Shown one piece after another: positions 12,201 to 24,400 of a stretch of DNA of 64,000 bases (position 1 is the stretch's first letter; each line of letters starts with the position of its first letter). The notes beneath the pieces are model-generated. The model searched no databases, was not told where the DNA came from, and saw nothing but the letters and a program-made list of their open reading frames with translations. Both the position numbers and the translations under genes were made by a program. Source of the DNA: Asterochloris sp. CNOR1 (lineage: Eukaryota; Chlorophyta; Trebouxiophyceae; Trebouxiales; Trebouxiaceae); the NCBI GenBank assembly GCA_963969365.1, contig OZ017754.1, positions 1,178,001 through 1,242,000 of the forward strand. The letters run 5' to 3'.

Positions 12201-15200
12201 TTGAAGCTGAAACTTGACCAGGGGGCTCATGCTCGTGTTGGGGACTGCTGGCTGGCTGTGGCCCTACTGCAGCCGGCGGCTTCCTCTGGGGACTCTCCTG
12301 CTGCTTGGTGGACGCTGGCTGGGCATCTGCAGGGCGCTGCAATTCCCCCATGTGCATCTCGGCTGCCAGGGCAGGCCCCACGGAAGGTGCCGCATCCTGC
12401 ACCGTTTCGACACTGCCAGAGGGCCGCACGCCCTGATCTGATGGCACCCCATCGGCCTGGGCTGCTCCTGCAGGTGCACTGCCAGCTGCCGCCTGCTGCT
12501 GCTGCAAATTCTGCCCCTCTGCATGAGGCAAACCTGCTGGCGAGTGCAGCGCGTGATCCTGGCCAGTAGCGCCGGCAGAGCTGGGTGCTGCCAAGCCACC
12601 CGTCTGCTGCTGAACAGGCTCTGATGCGCCACGGGGCTGTATCCCATCTGCAGGCGCCTCAGAGGCTGCTGGTTCGCTCCCCTGCAGCTGTGCAGGGGCC
12701 TCTACCTGCTCCTCTGCTGCCTCAGCACCACCCCCGCCCACATGGCCGCTGCATGCATCGCTGAAGGTGTCCTCTTCAGGCGGAACTGTAGCTCCTGGAC
12801 TCAGCAGCTGCGCAACAGGCTGACCAGCACTCTCTGCCATAATGTCAGCAGCCTCCAGCTCTGCATAGCAGCAAACAGTCTCTGGTCATGCGTGATGCCT
12901 GGTAAGGCTGCTTGTGACGTAAAGCAGGGACTGCAAACGTAAGATGACGCTTAGCAGTGCAGGCAAAGGACATATCCCGGGCAGCTCTCAGCAGCAGGCA
13001 TTGGCACCTGGGCCCTGCTGCACTGCCCCATGAGCGCCCATGTCGGCATGCCTGGGCAGCTGGGGCAGCTGCAGACCGCCCTGGAGCCCAGCTGCCGCGG
13101 CTTTGTCGGCTGCATGGCCCTCCCTCCTGACTGTTGGACCTGCAGGAGTGCGCTTGCGGTCCGGCACGCCTGCCAACACATGCCGAGACGGCACAGAGGT
13201 GACACTGCCGCACACACAGCAGCCAGACGCAGCTCCATGACTGACACCACTGCCACTCGACGCTTGTGCAGGGAGGTGCCAGCTGCTGACATTGGACGGT
13301 GGGAGTCTCACCATGATCAACCGCCCTCAAGCGAGCAGGGCTGCTGCTAACCGTGCCAGGGCTGCTGGCGCCGCTGCCTGGCACGAGACCCTCCCAGACG
13401 ACCGGCCGCAGCGCAGGGTCTGCCGTGACCATCAGCCGCGGCCCCGCAGCAGTTGTGCTGATCTGTGTCCCCATGCTGCCACCATCATGCATACCTGTTT
13501 GCAGCACGGCAGTCGCGCTGTGCCTCACACCAGTGCCTGCCGAGGCTATGCTGCCAGGGCTGGGCAGGGCGCCCAGGCTGCTGTGCACTGCGGCATGTTG
13601 GCCGAAGCCTGCACGCAACTGCTGCCCTCGTTGTGGGCTGCCCGAAGGTGTGCTGGGGCTGCCGCGCGCCTTCAGAATGCTGTATGTAGGGTTGCTTGCA
13701 CCCATGCGGCCTGCTGCAGAGGCAGCTCGCTGGGCCTCTGAAGCAGCAGCAGCAGTGCCTGCTGCCGCTTGAGGCAAGGGGTGCTGCTGCCTACTTGCCG
13801 CTGTGTGCTCCTGTGCAGCACCTGTGCTGCTGTCTGTGAGGCGCTTGGCGAGCCGCTCAGTACTGGCCCTGACGCGAGGGGGACTGAGGGCTCCAACAGA
13901 CCCTTTACCACCTGTTGCCACATCTGGCTGCCCTCTACCAGCTGGGCTACCAGCTAGGCTCAAAGGCCCTGTAGGAGAGCGAGACCTGTGCCGTGGCAAC
14001 AGCATCCTGCTGATCGGCGAAGCTGCTGGCTGTTTCTCCTGGCTTGCCGTGCTCGTATGTGGGCTGTGAGGCTGCCTTTGGCGGTGCCCCTGCTCTTTGC
14101 GGGGGCTTGCATTGCTTGAGGCGGGGCTGTGGGACTGCCTGCCTGCAGGCTGCAGGCGTGCCCCGGCTGGGCTGGCACGTGTGGATCGCGGCGATGGCCC
14201 TCTCGGGCTTGCATCCCTGGACTGCGGGTCTGTGCCTTGGCTGCCCCGCAAACTAGCCCCCGCTGACGAGCGCGTTGTCGGTGAACTAGGCCGCAGCGGG
14301 TTCCACCCAGCAGGCAGCCAGGGGCGCCGTGGCTGCTGCTGCCCATTGGGCCCAGCACTGGATGGGCGAGACGACTGCCGGCTGCCAGGCCCCGCAGCAG
14401 CAGCAGGGTCAGCTGGTGACAGTGGCACGGATGCGCCACCCTGGTCGAAGGCATCAAGGCCCTCGTCTGCCCTGCTTTGCAGGTCATGCTCCCGCTGCTC
14501 AGCAGCTGCGCCCTCACGGCAGCTGCTAGTGCCTGGAGACTCCGGCTCCTCTGCCTGGGCCAAGTGGCCCCTGGCCAGGCTGGCAGGGGAAGCTGAGCTG
14601 GCAGCATCGCCTGGCGCTTGCAGACCTGAGCCTGCTGGCTGCCGACCCACTGCTGCAGCATGATGTGGCCGTCCACCCTGAGAGCCACTGCTCCTCTGCA
14701 CCTGCAAGTCAGGGCGCCAACGAGTGTCCCAGCCTGCGCAAGGAGCCAAGGGCTGCCATCAGAAGACGCCTCGGCTGACAGCACCCTAACAATGAGCAGT
14801 TGCTCTGCAGAAGTGAACCCCGCTAAGCCAAAATCTTCTGGCTGACTGCAGGTCTCACGTCCTCACCAGTTTCTGCATGGTGCTGCCCACAAATTCCCAC
14901 AGCTTGCTGGATGGCTGTGCATGGGGTCAGTAAACTCAGAGTCTGCCCCTCAAAAGTTTGTCAGCGACCCCGATGATGCCAGACGAACGTGACATGCGGG
15001 CCTCACCTCCTCATCAACTGCGTCGTGTGCCTCTGCATGGTTTGGCCCATAGACCCCCTCAGCGCTGGGCTCGTGGGAGGGCGGTCGGCTGGGGTGGCGG
15101 CTGCTGGCCAGGGAAGCATCGTCCATGGCTGCCTGCACCTGCAGAACGGAGCATGCCAGGTCCAAGTCAGCCTGCGGCTGGGCCCAGCTCACTTGAGTGC

Positions 15201-16395
15201 AACTGGCGGGGAGCCTGCCCCCTTGATGTTAGTCCAGAAATCACAACGCAAGGCAGAGCAGCCTGACGCCAAGCCCTCTTCAATGTAAGCACAGCCTGTA
15301 TCACACCAGATGTGCCACCTGGGAGCCCTGTCCTGGTGACAGCACCACAAGAAACCCAACTGACCTGCTGCAGAGTGGCTGCGGAGATGCGCCCATGCTG
15401 GTCCTTCTGCATGTGCAGCAGGGCCCTGTACAGCTTGGGGTTGGTGGCAGCCAACCTCTTCAGCGCCTCAATGGCACCACCTGCATGCCAGTGAAGAGGT
15501 CTGCCAACAACTCGCTGCATAGCACTGCTACAAGCTGTGCTGCATCAGCTCCTGAGCAAACAGGCAGCCTGCTGCTGGAGTGTGTGCACCAGTAAACTGA
15601 GATACCCAAAGGAGTGCTGCCAGTGAGCAGCAGAAACTCCAGACGCAGATGCATACCTGGACGGCTGCTTGAGTCAGATCTTGGCTCCGAGTTCTCCGCG
15701 TTGCCCTGAGGGGCAAGCCGGTGTCGAGCCTCAAATTCATGCACCGTGACGCGAACACCTGGAAGTGACGCAGCTGAGTCTGCAGCACATCACGAGCATC
15801 GTTCCAGAACACCTGGTGTGCAGCAATTGAGCAGCGGCTGTCGCGAGCTTTGCGCTGATGAGCACACAGCAACCACTGAAACTTCAGCTGATGCTGCAGC
15901 GCCGTGTTGACTGCATCCACTGCAATTGCCAGATGCAGAGACTGCAGGCCGCACACACCTGCACCATCTGTTTGCAGGGAGAAATTGCGAATGTCTGAGC
16001 TGCCCTGCCCTCTGGAGTACTCATGGATGTGCACTGCCAGCGGCGTCCCTGAGGCTGCCTTTGAAGCGAGCAGCGACCCTGCTGCAGACTTGGCTGTTGC
16101 AGGGCTGTCCTGCCACCAAAACTTGGAGGGCTGCCCTTCCACAGAGGAGGCCCTGCACCATCAAGTGGACTGTAATGCTGCTGTAGTTTTATCTTGTGCT
16201 TTGTTGCTGTGGCCATGAGGCCTTTTCAGGTAGGTTCAGGCTTAGCAGCATGCACAACTTTGGTGTCAAAGCATAGCCTGAGCTGTTGGCGGCTACACAC
16301 CTAGCCTCCCTTGGCCGAGGTGGAGCCTGCCTGAAATTTGCAATGCGCTCAGCCAGCACGCTGCTCCTCCTCTTGTTGTTAGGCGAAGATTGCAT
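6277..16395 (-). CDS. Large, mostly disordered protein of about 2,200 residues, function unknown
   Basis: I do not recognise this family. Well-supported exons: 16301-16395, 15965-16152, 15657-15779, 15365-15480, 15007-15138, about 14785-14841, 13312-14701, 13008-13169, 11725-12860, 11425-11523, 11148-11225, 10727-10888, 10330-10446, 9118-10114, 8368-8539, 6775-8076 and 6277-6582. Phases fit except around the 8368/8076 junction. The 57-nt exon near 14785 is weak, and 9118-10114 may contain an intron. The N-terminal 200 residues look folded: SSVLAERIANFRQAPPRPR, then FWWQD, then a helical stretch with AIEALKRLAATNPKLYRAL. Residues 230-700 are Ser/Pro/Arg-rich with many SP sites. The rest is Gln/Ala/Gly/Pro-rich with short helical islands (GGSFLGRNLLAQLAELGMD, REELQAVLQAGLQAMQEQ, SLEHLRTVYDEIASTML). 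The composition suggests a scaffold or regulatory protein, but this is a guess. Confidence 0.6.
8595..8760 (-). repeat. Two copies of an acceptor edge in the large disordered-protein gene
   Basis: The real junction (8519-8565) shares GGCTTCCAGCGCCCTG and TGACAG, at the same spacing, with 8595-8645. A weaker copy lies at 8715-8755 (GGCTCCCAGTGCCCTGCAGG). Both are on the upstream side of the exon in the transcript sense. Confidence 0.8.
9005..9075 (-). repeat. Copy of the exon 9118-10114 donor end in the large gene
   Basis: The copy encodes LLDEVLAEGGAAGTA where the real exon end encodes SLDQVLAWQRGAQQA. Similarity spans about 65 nt. The copy was first considered a separate exon but has no phase-compatible acceptor. 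Confidence 0.7.
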
Positions 16396-16654
16396 GTTGC
16401 TCCAGAGGCTGAACGAGCTCCTGAGGCTTCAGTCGTGCTGTTTGTGCATTGAAGGATGCCTGACAAACGTCGTGCAAGACGCTGAGGGCTAGCCTTTGAC
16501 CAGGTCCTGAGTGGTCATAAGCCTATCGGATACACGTCTCCAAGCTGGGTGAGTCTCACTCCATAATTGTATGGTTCCTGCAGCTGAGTGTATGGCACTT
16601 GCATGCAATAAACATTCGTTTGGCCTCCTACAGGGTGCTGTGGACTGGACAGCA
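16396..16654. promoter_or_regulatory. Short bidirectional promoter region (large protein / EMC3)
   Basis: Only 259 nt separate the ATGs of two divergent genes, so both core promoters and 5' UTRs must be packed here or overlap the neighbouring first exons. No clear TATA box was seen. The EMC3 start lies just after a CTACAG that could be an acceptor, so an upstream non-coding exon is possible. Confidence 0.45.
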
Positions 16655-18545
16655 ATGGCAGGGGCAGACCTGGTGCTGGATCAGCAGGTCCGGGACTGGG
16701 TGGTGGTCCCCCTGACGCTTTGCATCCTGCTGATGATGGTCCTGCGTCAGTATGCCACCAAGGTGAGCCAGCCAGCATGCGTGGCCCAAGATACTGAAGA
16801 GGCACCCAATCGTTGCTTTTAGTTGGTTCTGGGCTCTCAGCTGGCCTGGTCATGTGGACAACTTGAAATTCAGCAACCACCTGGTGCTGCAGCTGCTGCA
16901 AGGCAAGCCAGGTGGTCAGCCTGTGGAGATAAAGGAGTTGCGGGAGAAGCAGGCCCTGCAGCGCAGCAACATTCTTCGAGTACATGCTGGCTACATCCCA
17001 GAGCATGGCGTTCGGCAGCGCAAGCATTTCCTGACAGCCAAGGTAGGGTGCTGGGGCCCTGGCAACCCTGCCTGCTCTGGTTGAAGCAAAAGAGACCTGC
17101 TTAAGAGGTGTAAGTGAACTGGCAGGGATTCAGCTCATCAAGAACAGCCTCGCACTTGCTCGCTGTGTGTGCTAGCAGCGAGAGGCAGGATTGGGAGCCG
17201 CGACAGCTGGAACTGCCCTTGCTCAGCACCAGACAGGGCGGTGTGCCTGCTGGACTGCCACCTGCACGCATGGGCAGAGACTGGGAGGAGTGGTGGCTGC
17301 AGGACTCTGGCGTCTTCAGCAAGAAGACTGAGAGCAAGGGCATGCAGGAGCAGATGCTGTCCAACCCTGACATGATGACCAACTTGATGAAGCAGAATCT
17401 CACTGGCATCGTGCCCCAGGTACAATTTACATCTTGGCCGAGCGTATGTATGTATGTGGATGGCATGGACACCTGCAGACACGCAGTCCCTCCTGTATCA
17501 CAGGCTTTTAGGACCTGCCAGTGTGTTGCGGTCAGCCCTCAGTGTGGCCTCTCCTGTGGTTACTGTGTGCAGAGCATCTTTTCAGTCTGCAGGTCCAACA
17601 GATGTAGAGGGCCAGGCAGGCTGCGCTGGGGCACTTGCTCAGTGGTGCCCGTGCGCCATTGCTGTGCACACCCTGCAGCAGGCGCCTGCACTCCTGCTCT
17701 GCATGCGCTCCCATGTGTGCATCCCAACTGCCTGCAGATTGCCATGGGCACCTTTGTCAACTACTTCTTCTCAGGCTTCATCATGGGCAAGATCCCCTTC
17801 CCGCTCAGCCCATCCTTTCGGCTGATGCTCCAGGTGAGCCAGCACTCTTTTTTGGTTTGTCAATCAGATATCATGCTCGTTTCCTGTCAGCCACTTGCCA
17901 TGTTCCCCCACGCTGCTGTGCCAGGAAGCCGAATGCTGGCATGATGTCTGCGGCGGCCTTTTGCCCGCTCCCATGTTTATAGAGGCTGCATACATGTCAG
18001 CTGCATGCTTGCTGTCTTGTGTCTGCAGAGGGGCATTGACTTGCCCACTCTGGATGTGACCTACTTCACCTCCCTCTCATACTACATGCTGCTGCTCTTT
18101 GGCCTACGTGGCGTCATGAGCCTTTTCTTCAAGGAGGACACCATTGATGAGACTCAGGTAAGGTTGCTGCAGTCTGAGCAGAAAGCTTTCTCTAATTGTC
18201 CTTGAGAGGAAATGTCGGTGGCTGCTGGTGAACAGCCAGAGATGTTTATGATGCACTGCTCATTTGGCATTGCAGTTGCAACGCCAGCAGATGACAATGG
18301 GCATGGGCGCCATGGGTGCTGACCCACAGAAAGCCTTTGACGCAGAACGCAATGCTCTTGAGATTGTAAGAGCCTGTCTGCTGCCCATTGTGTGCTTTTG
18401 CAATGCTGTTCAACAGCCGTTCTTGAGTGTTTTCTTGATACTGCAGCTGGATTATAAGCATAAGCTGGAGACAGCGGAGAAGGATGCTGCAGCAACCATG
18501 CAGCGCCTCTTAGCCAGACCACCAAATATGAAAGCACTGAGTTGA
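16655..18545 (+). CDS. EMC3: ER membrane protein complex subunit 3
   Basis: EMC3 is the Oxa1/YidC-superfamily core subunit of the ER membrane complex, which inserts tail-anchored and multipass proteins. Seven exons keep phase 0 throughout: 16655-16762, 16893-17042, 17303-17419, 17738-17833, 18029-18157, 18276-18365 and 18447-18545. They give 262 residues, close to the usual length of about 260. The start MAGADLVLDQQVRDWVVVP matches the conserved N-terminus and leads into the first membrane helix. Next come the cytosolic segment with NILRVHAGYIPE and the conserved GTFVNYFFSGFIMGKIPFPL helix. Then FTSLSYYMLLLFGLRGVMSL forms the last helix. The C-terminus is charged. The gene diverges from the large-protein gene and converges on RPC8. 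Confidence 0.95.
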
Positions 18546-18753
18546 AGTCATGCTAACACAGCATGTTCATCAGAGCTCCAAGAATGCCAACCAGACAAGT
18601 ATTGGCTGTATGCTGTCCAGCTCCAGCATGCAGGCAGTACATGTCATGTGTGCAGCCTGCTCGTGTGGGGCATGTGCCACTTCGGCCGCTGGTGCACACT
18701 GCTGCACACTGTCCTTCTCAAAGAATCTGGCCCTCCTCATTTGGTGGGACGTC
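18546..18753. other. Convergent 3' region between EMC3 and RPC8
   Basis: This 208-nt segment between the stop codons of convergent genes should contain both cleavage/polyadenylation regions. No other feature is visible. Confidence 0.4.
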
Positions 18754-20160
18754 CTATGCCTGGGGAGCCTCATCTAATGCTTCCTCTGCAATTGCCTCTC
18801 CCTCTCCCCACCAAGCCTCCAGGCCCAGGCCGTCCTCTGTGATGTTGGCAACTATCTCAAGGGGCGCAAACGGGTTGCCAGGCAGCCCTTTAGGTGTGGG
18901 CCCATTTGCATTGCCTATCTGGAGTTCGCTGGCTGTGGGGATGGGCTTGAAGTTGACCTCCTGCACCCTCATCCTGCAGACGCACTTGGCTCGGAATGGC
19001 TAAAGTGGGTCCCAGCAAGGCCAAGACAGAGGCCACCTAGCAGTTTGTGACTGCATGGCCCGAAAAGTGCATGTGCTGCAGCCAGGAACCTCACCCTGGC
19101 CAGTGCCGAGCTGCAATGGATTGAGTGCGTGCTGGTTGCTCACTGCTCCAGACTGCAAGCCCACCTGCAAGGCTCCTGTGGGTCGATGAACAGCTCTCCA
19201 ATGTCTTTGTCAGGGTGGTTCCAGACCCACACATTCTCCTCTGACTTGAACTGATACTCTTCTGTGAGCACATCACCAGGCACAAAGACATCATCAAAGA
19301 AGCCCAGTGTCATGGCAATGCCATCCCTGCAATCCAAGCACAGACTCAACACAAGCCGAATTGTTACTTCTCTCCAAACGAGGCGTCTATGTCTGTCTTG
19401 CTGCCTGGGGCGCAAAGACATGGTCAAAGCAGCCCACGATCATGATGATGGCTCCCTGTACCGCAGTCATGGTTTGCACTCCAAGGCGATGACACCATTG
19501 GCTGCCTTATTACATGAGCATCAAGTCTGCCCAACAGGAGACTGTGAAGGCCCCAGCCGACAGGTTTGCTGCAGGTTGGAAGAAGCCTGCGACGCTTGGG
19601 ATGTTGCATTGCAAGCAATGGGCATGCCTTTATGACAAAACACAACATACCACCAGCTGCTGTGCTGCATGGACAGCAAACTTGCACAGCAGAGGGCCTA
19701 GAATGCATACTCGCTGCAGATAGGCCTGCCTGGCACATCAATGTAGTGCAATGCTGCTGTAGAGATGAAGCTGGGACACACCTGTTGCAGCTCTTCACCT
19801 TTCCCTTGAGGACCTGGCCTGGGAAGGGCTTGAAGCTGAGGAGCTCAAATTTAACCTCATACAATGCAGAGCCTTCACCAGGGGCCACATTGCCGCCACT
19901 GACCTCCAAGATGTTCCAGATTGCCACTGCAGAGCAGGCGCACCGCACGGATCAAGACTGTCTGTGCTAGTGCAGCAGACAGCTGCAGGGCACTCTGACA
20001 GCTGTGTCAGCTGAAGCTGCTTGCCTGCTAAGCCTATCTCCGGCAGCACCTTGTCATAACAGCTTGCCTCAAGCTCTGCCCTGATGGCATCAACTGGTGT
20101 CTTCCCCAGGTCCTGGGGCTGAACCTGAACAGAGTCCTGCATTCTTGAGAGCAGGAACAT
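18754..20160 (-). CDS. POLR3H: RNA polymerase III subunit RPC8 (RPC25/POLR3H)
   Basis: The Rpb7-like stalk subunit of RNA polymerase III, which binds the RPC9 homologue and takes part in initiation. Four exons, minus strand: 20025-20160, 19782-19926, 19165-19326 and 18754-18973, giving 220 residues (about 204 in animals). The start MFLLSRMQDSVQVQP and the following PVDAIRAELE match the N-terminal Rpb7 domain. VAIWNILEVSGGNVAPGEG and FKPFPGQVLKG close that domain. GIAMTLGFFDDVFVP opens the OB-fold domain, and the C-terminus ends with the diagnostic LEIVANITEDGLGLEAWW. Intron 1 is GC-AG (donor GCAAGC, 98 nt); reading the protein through it restores the conserved LAVAIWNI. The last 15 residues form an acidic tail. 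Confidence 0.95.
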
Positions 20161-21480
20161 GGTGGCTGATTACTGTTGTAGTGACAAATTTGTGTGAACC
20201 TACCTGATACACATATGTTGGTGCCTCTCACAGCTGAGCATGCCAGAGCGGGCAAATGCTGCCTATGCAGCCATGTTTGTAAGCCGTATAATGACAATCT
20301 GCCACCCAAACACGTCCGCAGATCAATGCAGATCACAGAAACTTCACTGGCAAAGTTCCACACATGCACGCTAACAGCACAGCATGATGCTGGTTTTGCG
20401 ACATGACCAGATTCTTGACTCTACAAGAATCTGCCAGAGGAGCTGTCCTTCCAAGTCATGCAGCATGCTGTGCAGCGCTGCATCTGCAGCCTCAGCATGC
20501 AGCCTGTTACTCCCAAAGCTCACACCATGACCCTTCCAATTTGGCAGTTCTCACCCCATTGGAATTGCCACCTCAGCAGCCTGGGCCATAAGTTCATGCA
20601 GTAGATCAAGGCCTGTTTGCAAGTCAAGTGCTGTTAGCATTGCAGTCCATGTACTGTACAGATCTCATTGAAAGGCATGCTGGTGATGCTTCTGCTCCTC
20701 TTATGATGTGTCTTTGTAAGAGCTGGGCCTGTACTGGGTCGACGTCCACCTGCAAAATGTGAGTGGGTTGCGTGGGCACATCTGCAGCACAGTTCCCGGA
20801 ACCCAAGAAGTAGACTACACCAAGGCAAAGCCCCTCAGGTGTGCTGTCGCTTCTGCGCTCCTTGTGGCTGTAGTGTATATGGTGCTGCTTCTCATCCATT
20901 GTCTGCAAATTGCTGGGCTGCGGTGCTGTATGCAAACCCAATAAGGGACACCCGCTTGATGAGCGGCTGGCATCGTGGGCGCATGGCCACCTGCCTCGCT
21001 GGGGCAGGTCTACTTCACAGGGCTCCGTGACCAAGCAGCAGGGAAATGGCACAGTGAGAGAGCACTGCCAGCAACTTGCGGTTGCATTGCAGCTGCGCTT
21101 GAAGGGCAGGGCAGCTACATGGGTGCCGCTGCTATTGAGTAGCTTGATCCTGCATTTGCACAGCACCTTATGCAGCTCTTGGGGCAGGGTAAAAGATGGT
21201 GTTGCACTGCCAGTTGCATCGTAGAAAGACCCTTTACGTGGCTGGCATGCAGGCACAAGCAACCGCAGGTGCTCAAGAGGCACCCTGCAGCTGCCCATGA
21301 GACAGCCCGGAAGATTCTGCACATGGCCCTTAGGGCGTTTAGCCGCATCAAAGCTGCATGATTGCTGCGCCTGCAGCTAGCACTGTGCAGATCTGAAACC
21401 TTAGGCAGTATTCACTTGACCCGCTGAAAGTTTGGCGCCACACCCTAAACCCGAAAACCTCGAGTCTGGCACATGGTACC
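20161..21480. other. Intergenic region upstream of RPC8 and of the recombinase-like gene
   Basis: The two flanking genes diverge across 1.3 kb, so both promoters lie here. Apart from one uncharacterised open frame on the minus strand (20624-21298), no exon set with homology was recognised. No tRNA or other RNA gene is evident by eye. Confidence 0.4.
20624..21298 (-). CDS. Uncharacterised single-frame ORF (about 224 aa), doubtful
   Basis: An uninterrupted frame from an ATG at 21298 to a stop at 20624 in a region where other frames are mostly broken. The first part (RKGSFYDATGSATPSFTLP, then a Lys/Cys-rich stretch) has a protein-like composition, whereas the second half is His/Ser/Cys-rich and less convincing. 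No family is recognised. In GC-rich algal DNA open frames of this size arise by chance, and the plus strand is also open here over 100 codons, so this may be spurious or one exon of an unseen gene. Confidence 0.2.
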   Translation of the reverse strand: MGSCRVPLEHLRLLVPACQPRKGSFYDATGSATPSFTLPQELHKVLCKCRIKLLNSSGTHVAALPFKRSCNATASCWQCSLTVPFPCCLVTEPCEVDLPQRGRWPCAHDASRSSSGCPLLGLHTAPQPSNLQTMDEKQHHIHYSHKERRSDSTPEGLCLGVVYFLGSGNCAADVPTQPTHILQVDVDPVQAQLLQRHIIRGAEASPACLSMRSVQYMDCNANST

Positions 21481-24400
21481 ATGTTGCATTATCAGATACC
21501 GTCTACGGAGTACAGCAACTACATCGGTCATGTTGTGAACCTGGGGCTGGCTGAGGACTACATAGCTCACCTGAGAGCAAGCTGTGCCTCTGAAAACACC
21601 CCTGTTAATCGCATTCATGCAGTGGAGCAGGCATGCAGGCACCTGTCGGGGGTGGTGGAAGAGCTGCAGCCTGTGCCAGTGTTTGCTCAAGTGTCCCTGG
21701 CGATACAGCCTGCCGGCCACAGCTATGTAGACGCCTCCATCCCGCAGGCAGATGCAGGAGCTACACTGCACTCTGTCGACGCGGTCCCTGCGGCAGATCC
21801 CAACAGTGCTCTGGATGCCGGTCAACTCATCCCAACAGTTGCCGAAGCTGCCCAAGCCAACAGCATCACTCATGCTCAAAAGACGGCTGTCAATATCTTC
21901 AAGGTGAGCCTCTGGGGGGCGGCCTTGCTATGAGGTGACCCCTCCAATACAGAATCCCACATCGGCATGCCTGCTGGTGATGGTCTGCCAGTGGCCTCCC
22001 AGCCCCCTGCTGTCGCTGGCACTAGATGGGCCTTGCAGGCCTGGTGTAACCGCACCCTGCCTCCGGCCCCATGGCCGTCAGTGACCAGCCGATCATGTAC
22101 CTTACAGGGCTGGTGCAAGGATCGTGGCTTTGCAGATGCTGACCTGCTGTCAGAGGCCAAGGGCCTTGAGTTTGCGACCTTCCTGGTAGACCATGGCAAG
22201 CAGCGCAATGGGCTGCCATACACTTGGAACAGCATCTGGTGAGAGGTGCTGTGCAGGTCTGCAACTGTACACGCTAGATGCTGGCCTGGCATCCCCATCC
22301 TCTGCCCCAGCTTCAGGCGTCTTGACATTGCAGGGCAGCCATTTGCTTGCCAGCAAGTTTCCCTGCCTGCAGCTATCTGCTTCTCTCTGCCCCTGCAGTG
22401 ACTTTCTGACCCATGTGGCAGAGCTGGGCAGGGCGCAGGCTGGGGCCAACCTTATACGCATGGACGTGCCCCCACCCATGGAGATTCAGGCAGTGAGGGA
22501 GCTGCTAACGCTGCATGGGCGTGCCCTGACGACTGAGAACTGCAGGGCTCATGTGGCAGCTCAGGTGCGTATGTAACCGCCATAGTGGACAGCTCCCATA
22601 TCCAGCATTTTGATTATTCTGCCTGGCAGCCTGTATCATAGCGCACGTGGCAGCCGAAGAGAGTCGGCAACTTCGTACCTCTACAACATCCAGCGCTTTG
22701 TATGGCTGTGCCACGGCGCAACAGCCATTGAGTCCTTCTCATGAGCCATGCTAAGCACTCCTAGGCTGTGGCCATCCAGCCCCAAGGTCTGGCTCAACAG
22801 AGCTGCACATCAGATTCCACAATTACCTGCCTGCAGGTGGACGCCGCCCTCAGTGCAGACCAGTTCTGTCACTCCCTGGGGACGGCGCTGAACCAGAAGG
22901 ACTGGCGGTGGGCCCTGCTCCTGGGGGCATCCATGACATACATGCCCGCCACCATGAGCCGCTCGGACAACCTGCGCAAACTGCAGTGGGCATGCCTGTC
23001 GCTGGAGGAGCAGGAGGAGGCAGGGCCTATGCCGTCTGTGGCCATTCTTTGCGGCAACCTGGGGGCAAATGGCATTCCCGGCTTTGTCAGGTGGGCAGTT
23101 TGCATTGGGAGGCTCTCTCCCTGAAAGCTGTGTTCCACACACGCAAATAATGCACCAGGAGCTGTGAAGTCCTGAGTTGGCAGCGCATACAAGCTGCTGT
23201 CCAGGATCCTCTTCCAGAAGCCTTCTGCCCAAGTCACAAGTGCTGAACACAGCTGCAATCATGGTCCTCTGCTCTCTTGAGACATACACCTCTTTCACTT
23301 CTGAGACATACGCCTGAGCAGGTCTGAGCATGCCGCTGCACTGAGACATGCACGCAGCTGGGTCTGGCAAAAGCTTTGCAGTTTGCGTCAGGTTGCGTCT
23401 GCTGTGGGCTGACGGCAGGGGTGTACAGACAAACAGCCCCTTTGCTGCAGTTAGCTGGCCGCATGTCGGCTGCGTGTCATTCTTGCAACTTGCCGGACCA
23501 TTCACAGCTGGCAGGTTCAAGACGGTTCCTGCAGTTGGCACCCCTGGCATTGCAGAGGAGCCAGGGCTCCTGCCGGTGCAGCTCGCATTTGCAGAACAGA
23601 CGTGGCTGCTGATCCTGGCTGCTGCTTCCTTGGCAGGTATCGGGATCATCGCCGGTGCCCCCAGGCTGCCCTGGCAGACCTGGCCGTGGCTGTCTTCTGT
23701 CGGGGAGTGAAGCTGGAGGACCTACAGAAGCACCTCATCTCAGCGCCGGGGATGCAAGGGGAACGCCCCATGACCATTGGCACGCTGTACCTGCATGTGC
23801 AGCAGGCGCTGGACATGGCAGGTGGGGGCTGGCCATCTGTTGTATCAATCACAGCAGTATGGATGTGCACGCTTTGCTTCTCTTGCTAAAGGTTTGCCTT
23901 TCGGCAGATAGGCCATGGATCCCTGTACCTGCATGTGCAGCAGGCGATGGAGCGACGGGTGGCTGTTGATCCCTGCTTCTTGAATAAAGTGGCTGGCGGA
24001 TTGCAGCGCACCATGACGCTTGGCGTGCTGTACTTGCACATGCAGCAGCCGCTGTGTCCAGCAGGCGCATTTGCGATTGACCGGGCCCTGCTGTCTGGCC
24101 CTGCAGCAGGCCAGCACAGCCCCTGGAACATGGCTGCCTCACAGCTGGCAGTGTCAGACATGGCATCTGCTGCAGGGCTCACTGGGGACACTCCTGCTGC
24201 CTGGTCATCTGTGGTGCAGCTTGCTCATTGTCAAGCCGCGACCATCTGCAGGCCTTCCTGTCTTTGGAAGCGTGCCTGAGCAGCCACACGCCACAGCACC
24301 TTGCCTGCAGGCGTCCCCGCTGGGAAGCTGGAGGCCTGCCCAGCTAAGGGTGATGTGGCACTCAAGTTCAAGAAGCATGGGTTTGAGCACGCCAAGGCTG

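Noticed and set aside
20904-21224. Plus-strand frame of about 100 codons upstream of the recombinase-like gene
   Set aside because: No homology, no phase-compatible donor to join it to the 21481 exon, and it overlaps an equally open minus-strand frame.
23907-24290. Treating the repeated LYLHVQQ segments as constitutive exons
   Set aside because: The preceding exon ends in phase 1 and the available acceptors give the wrong phase; joining exon 5 directly to 24311 preserves both phase and family alignment.
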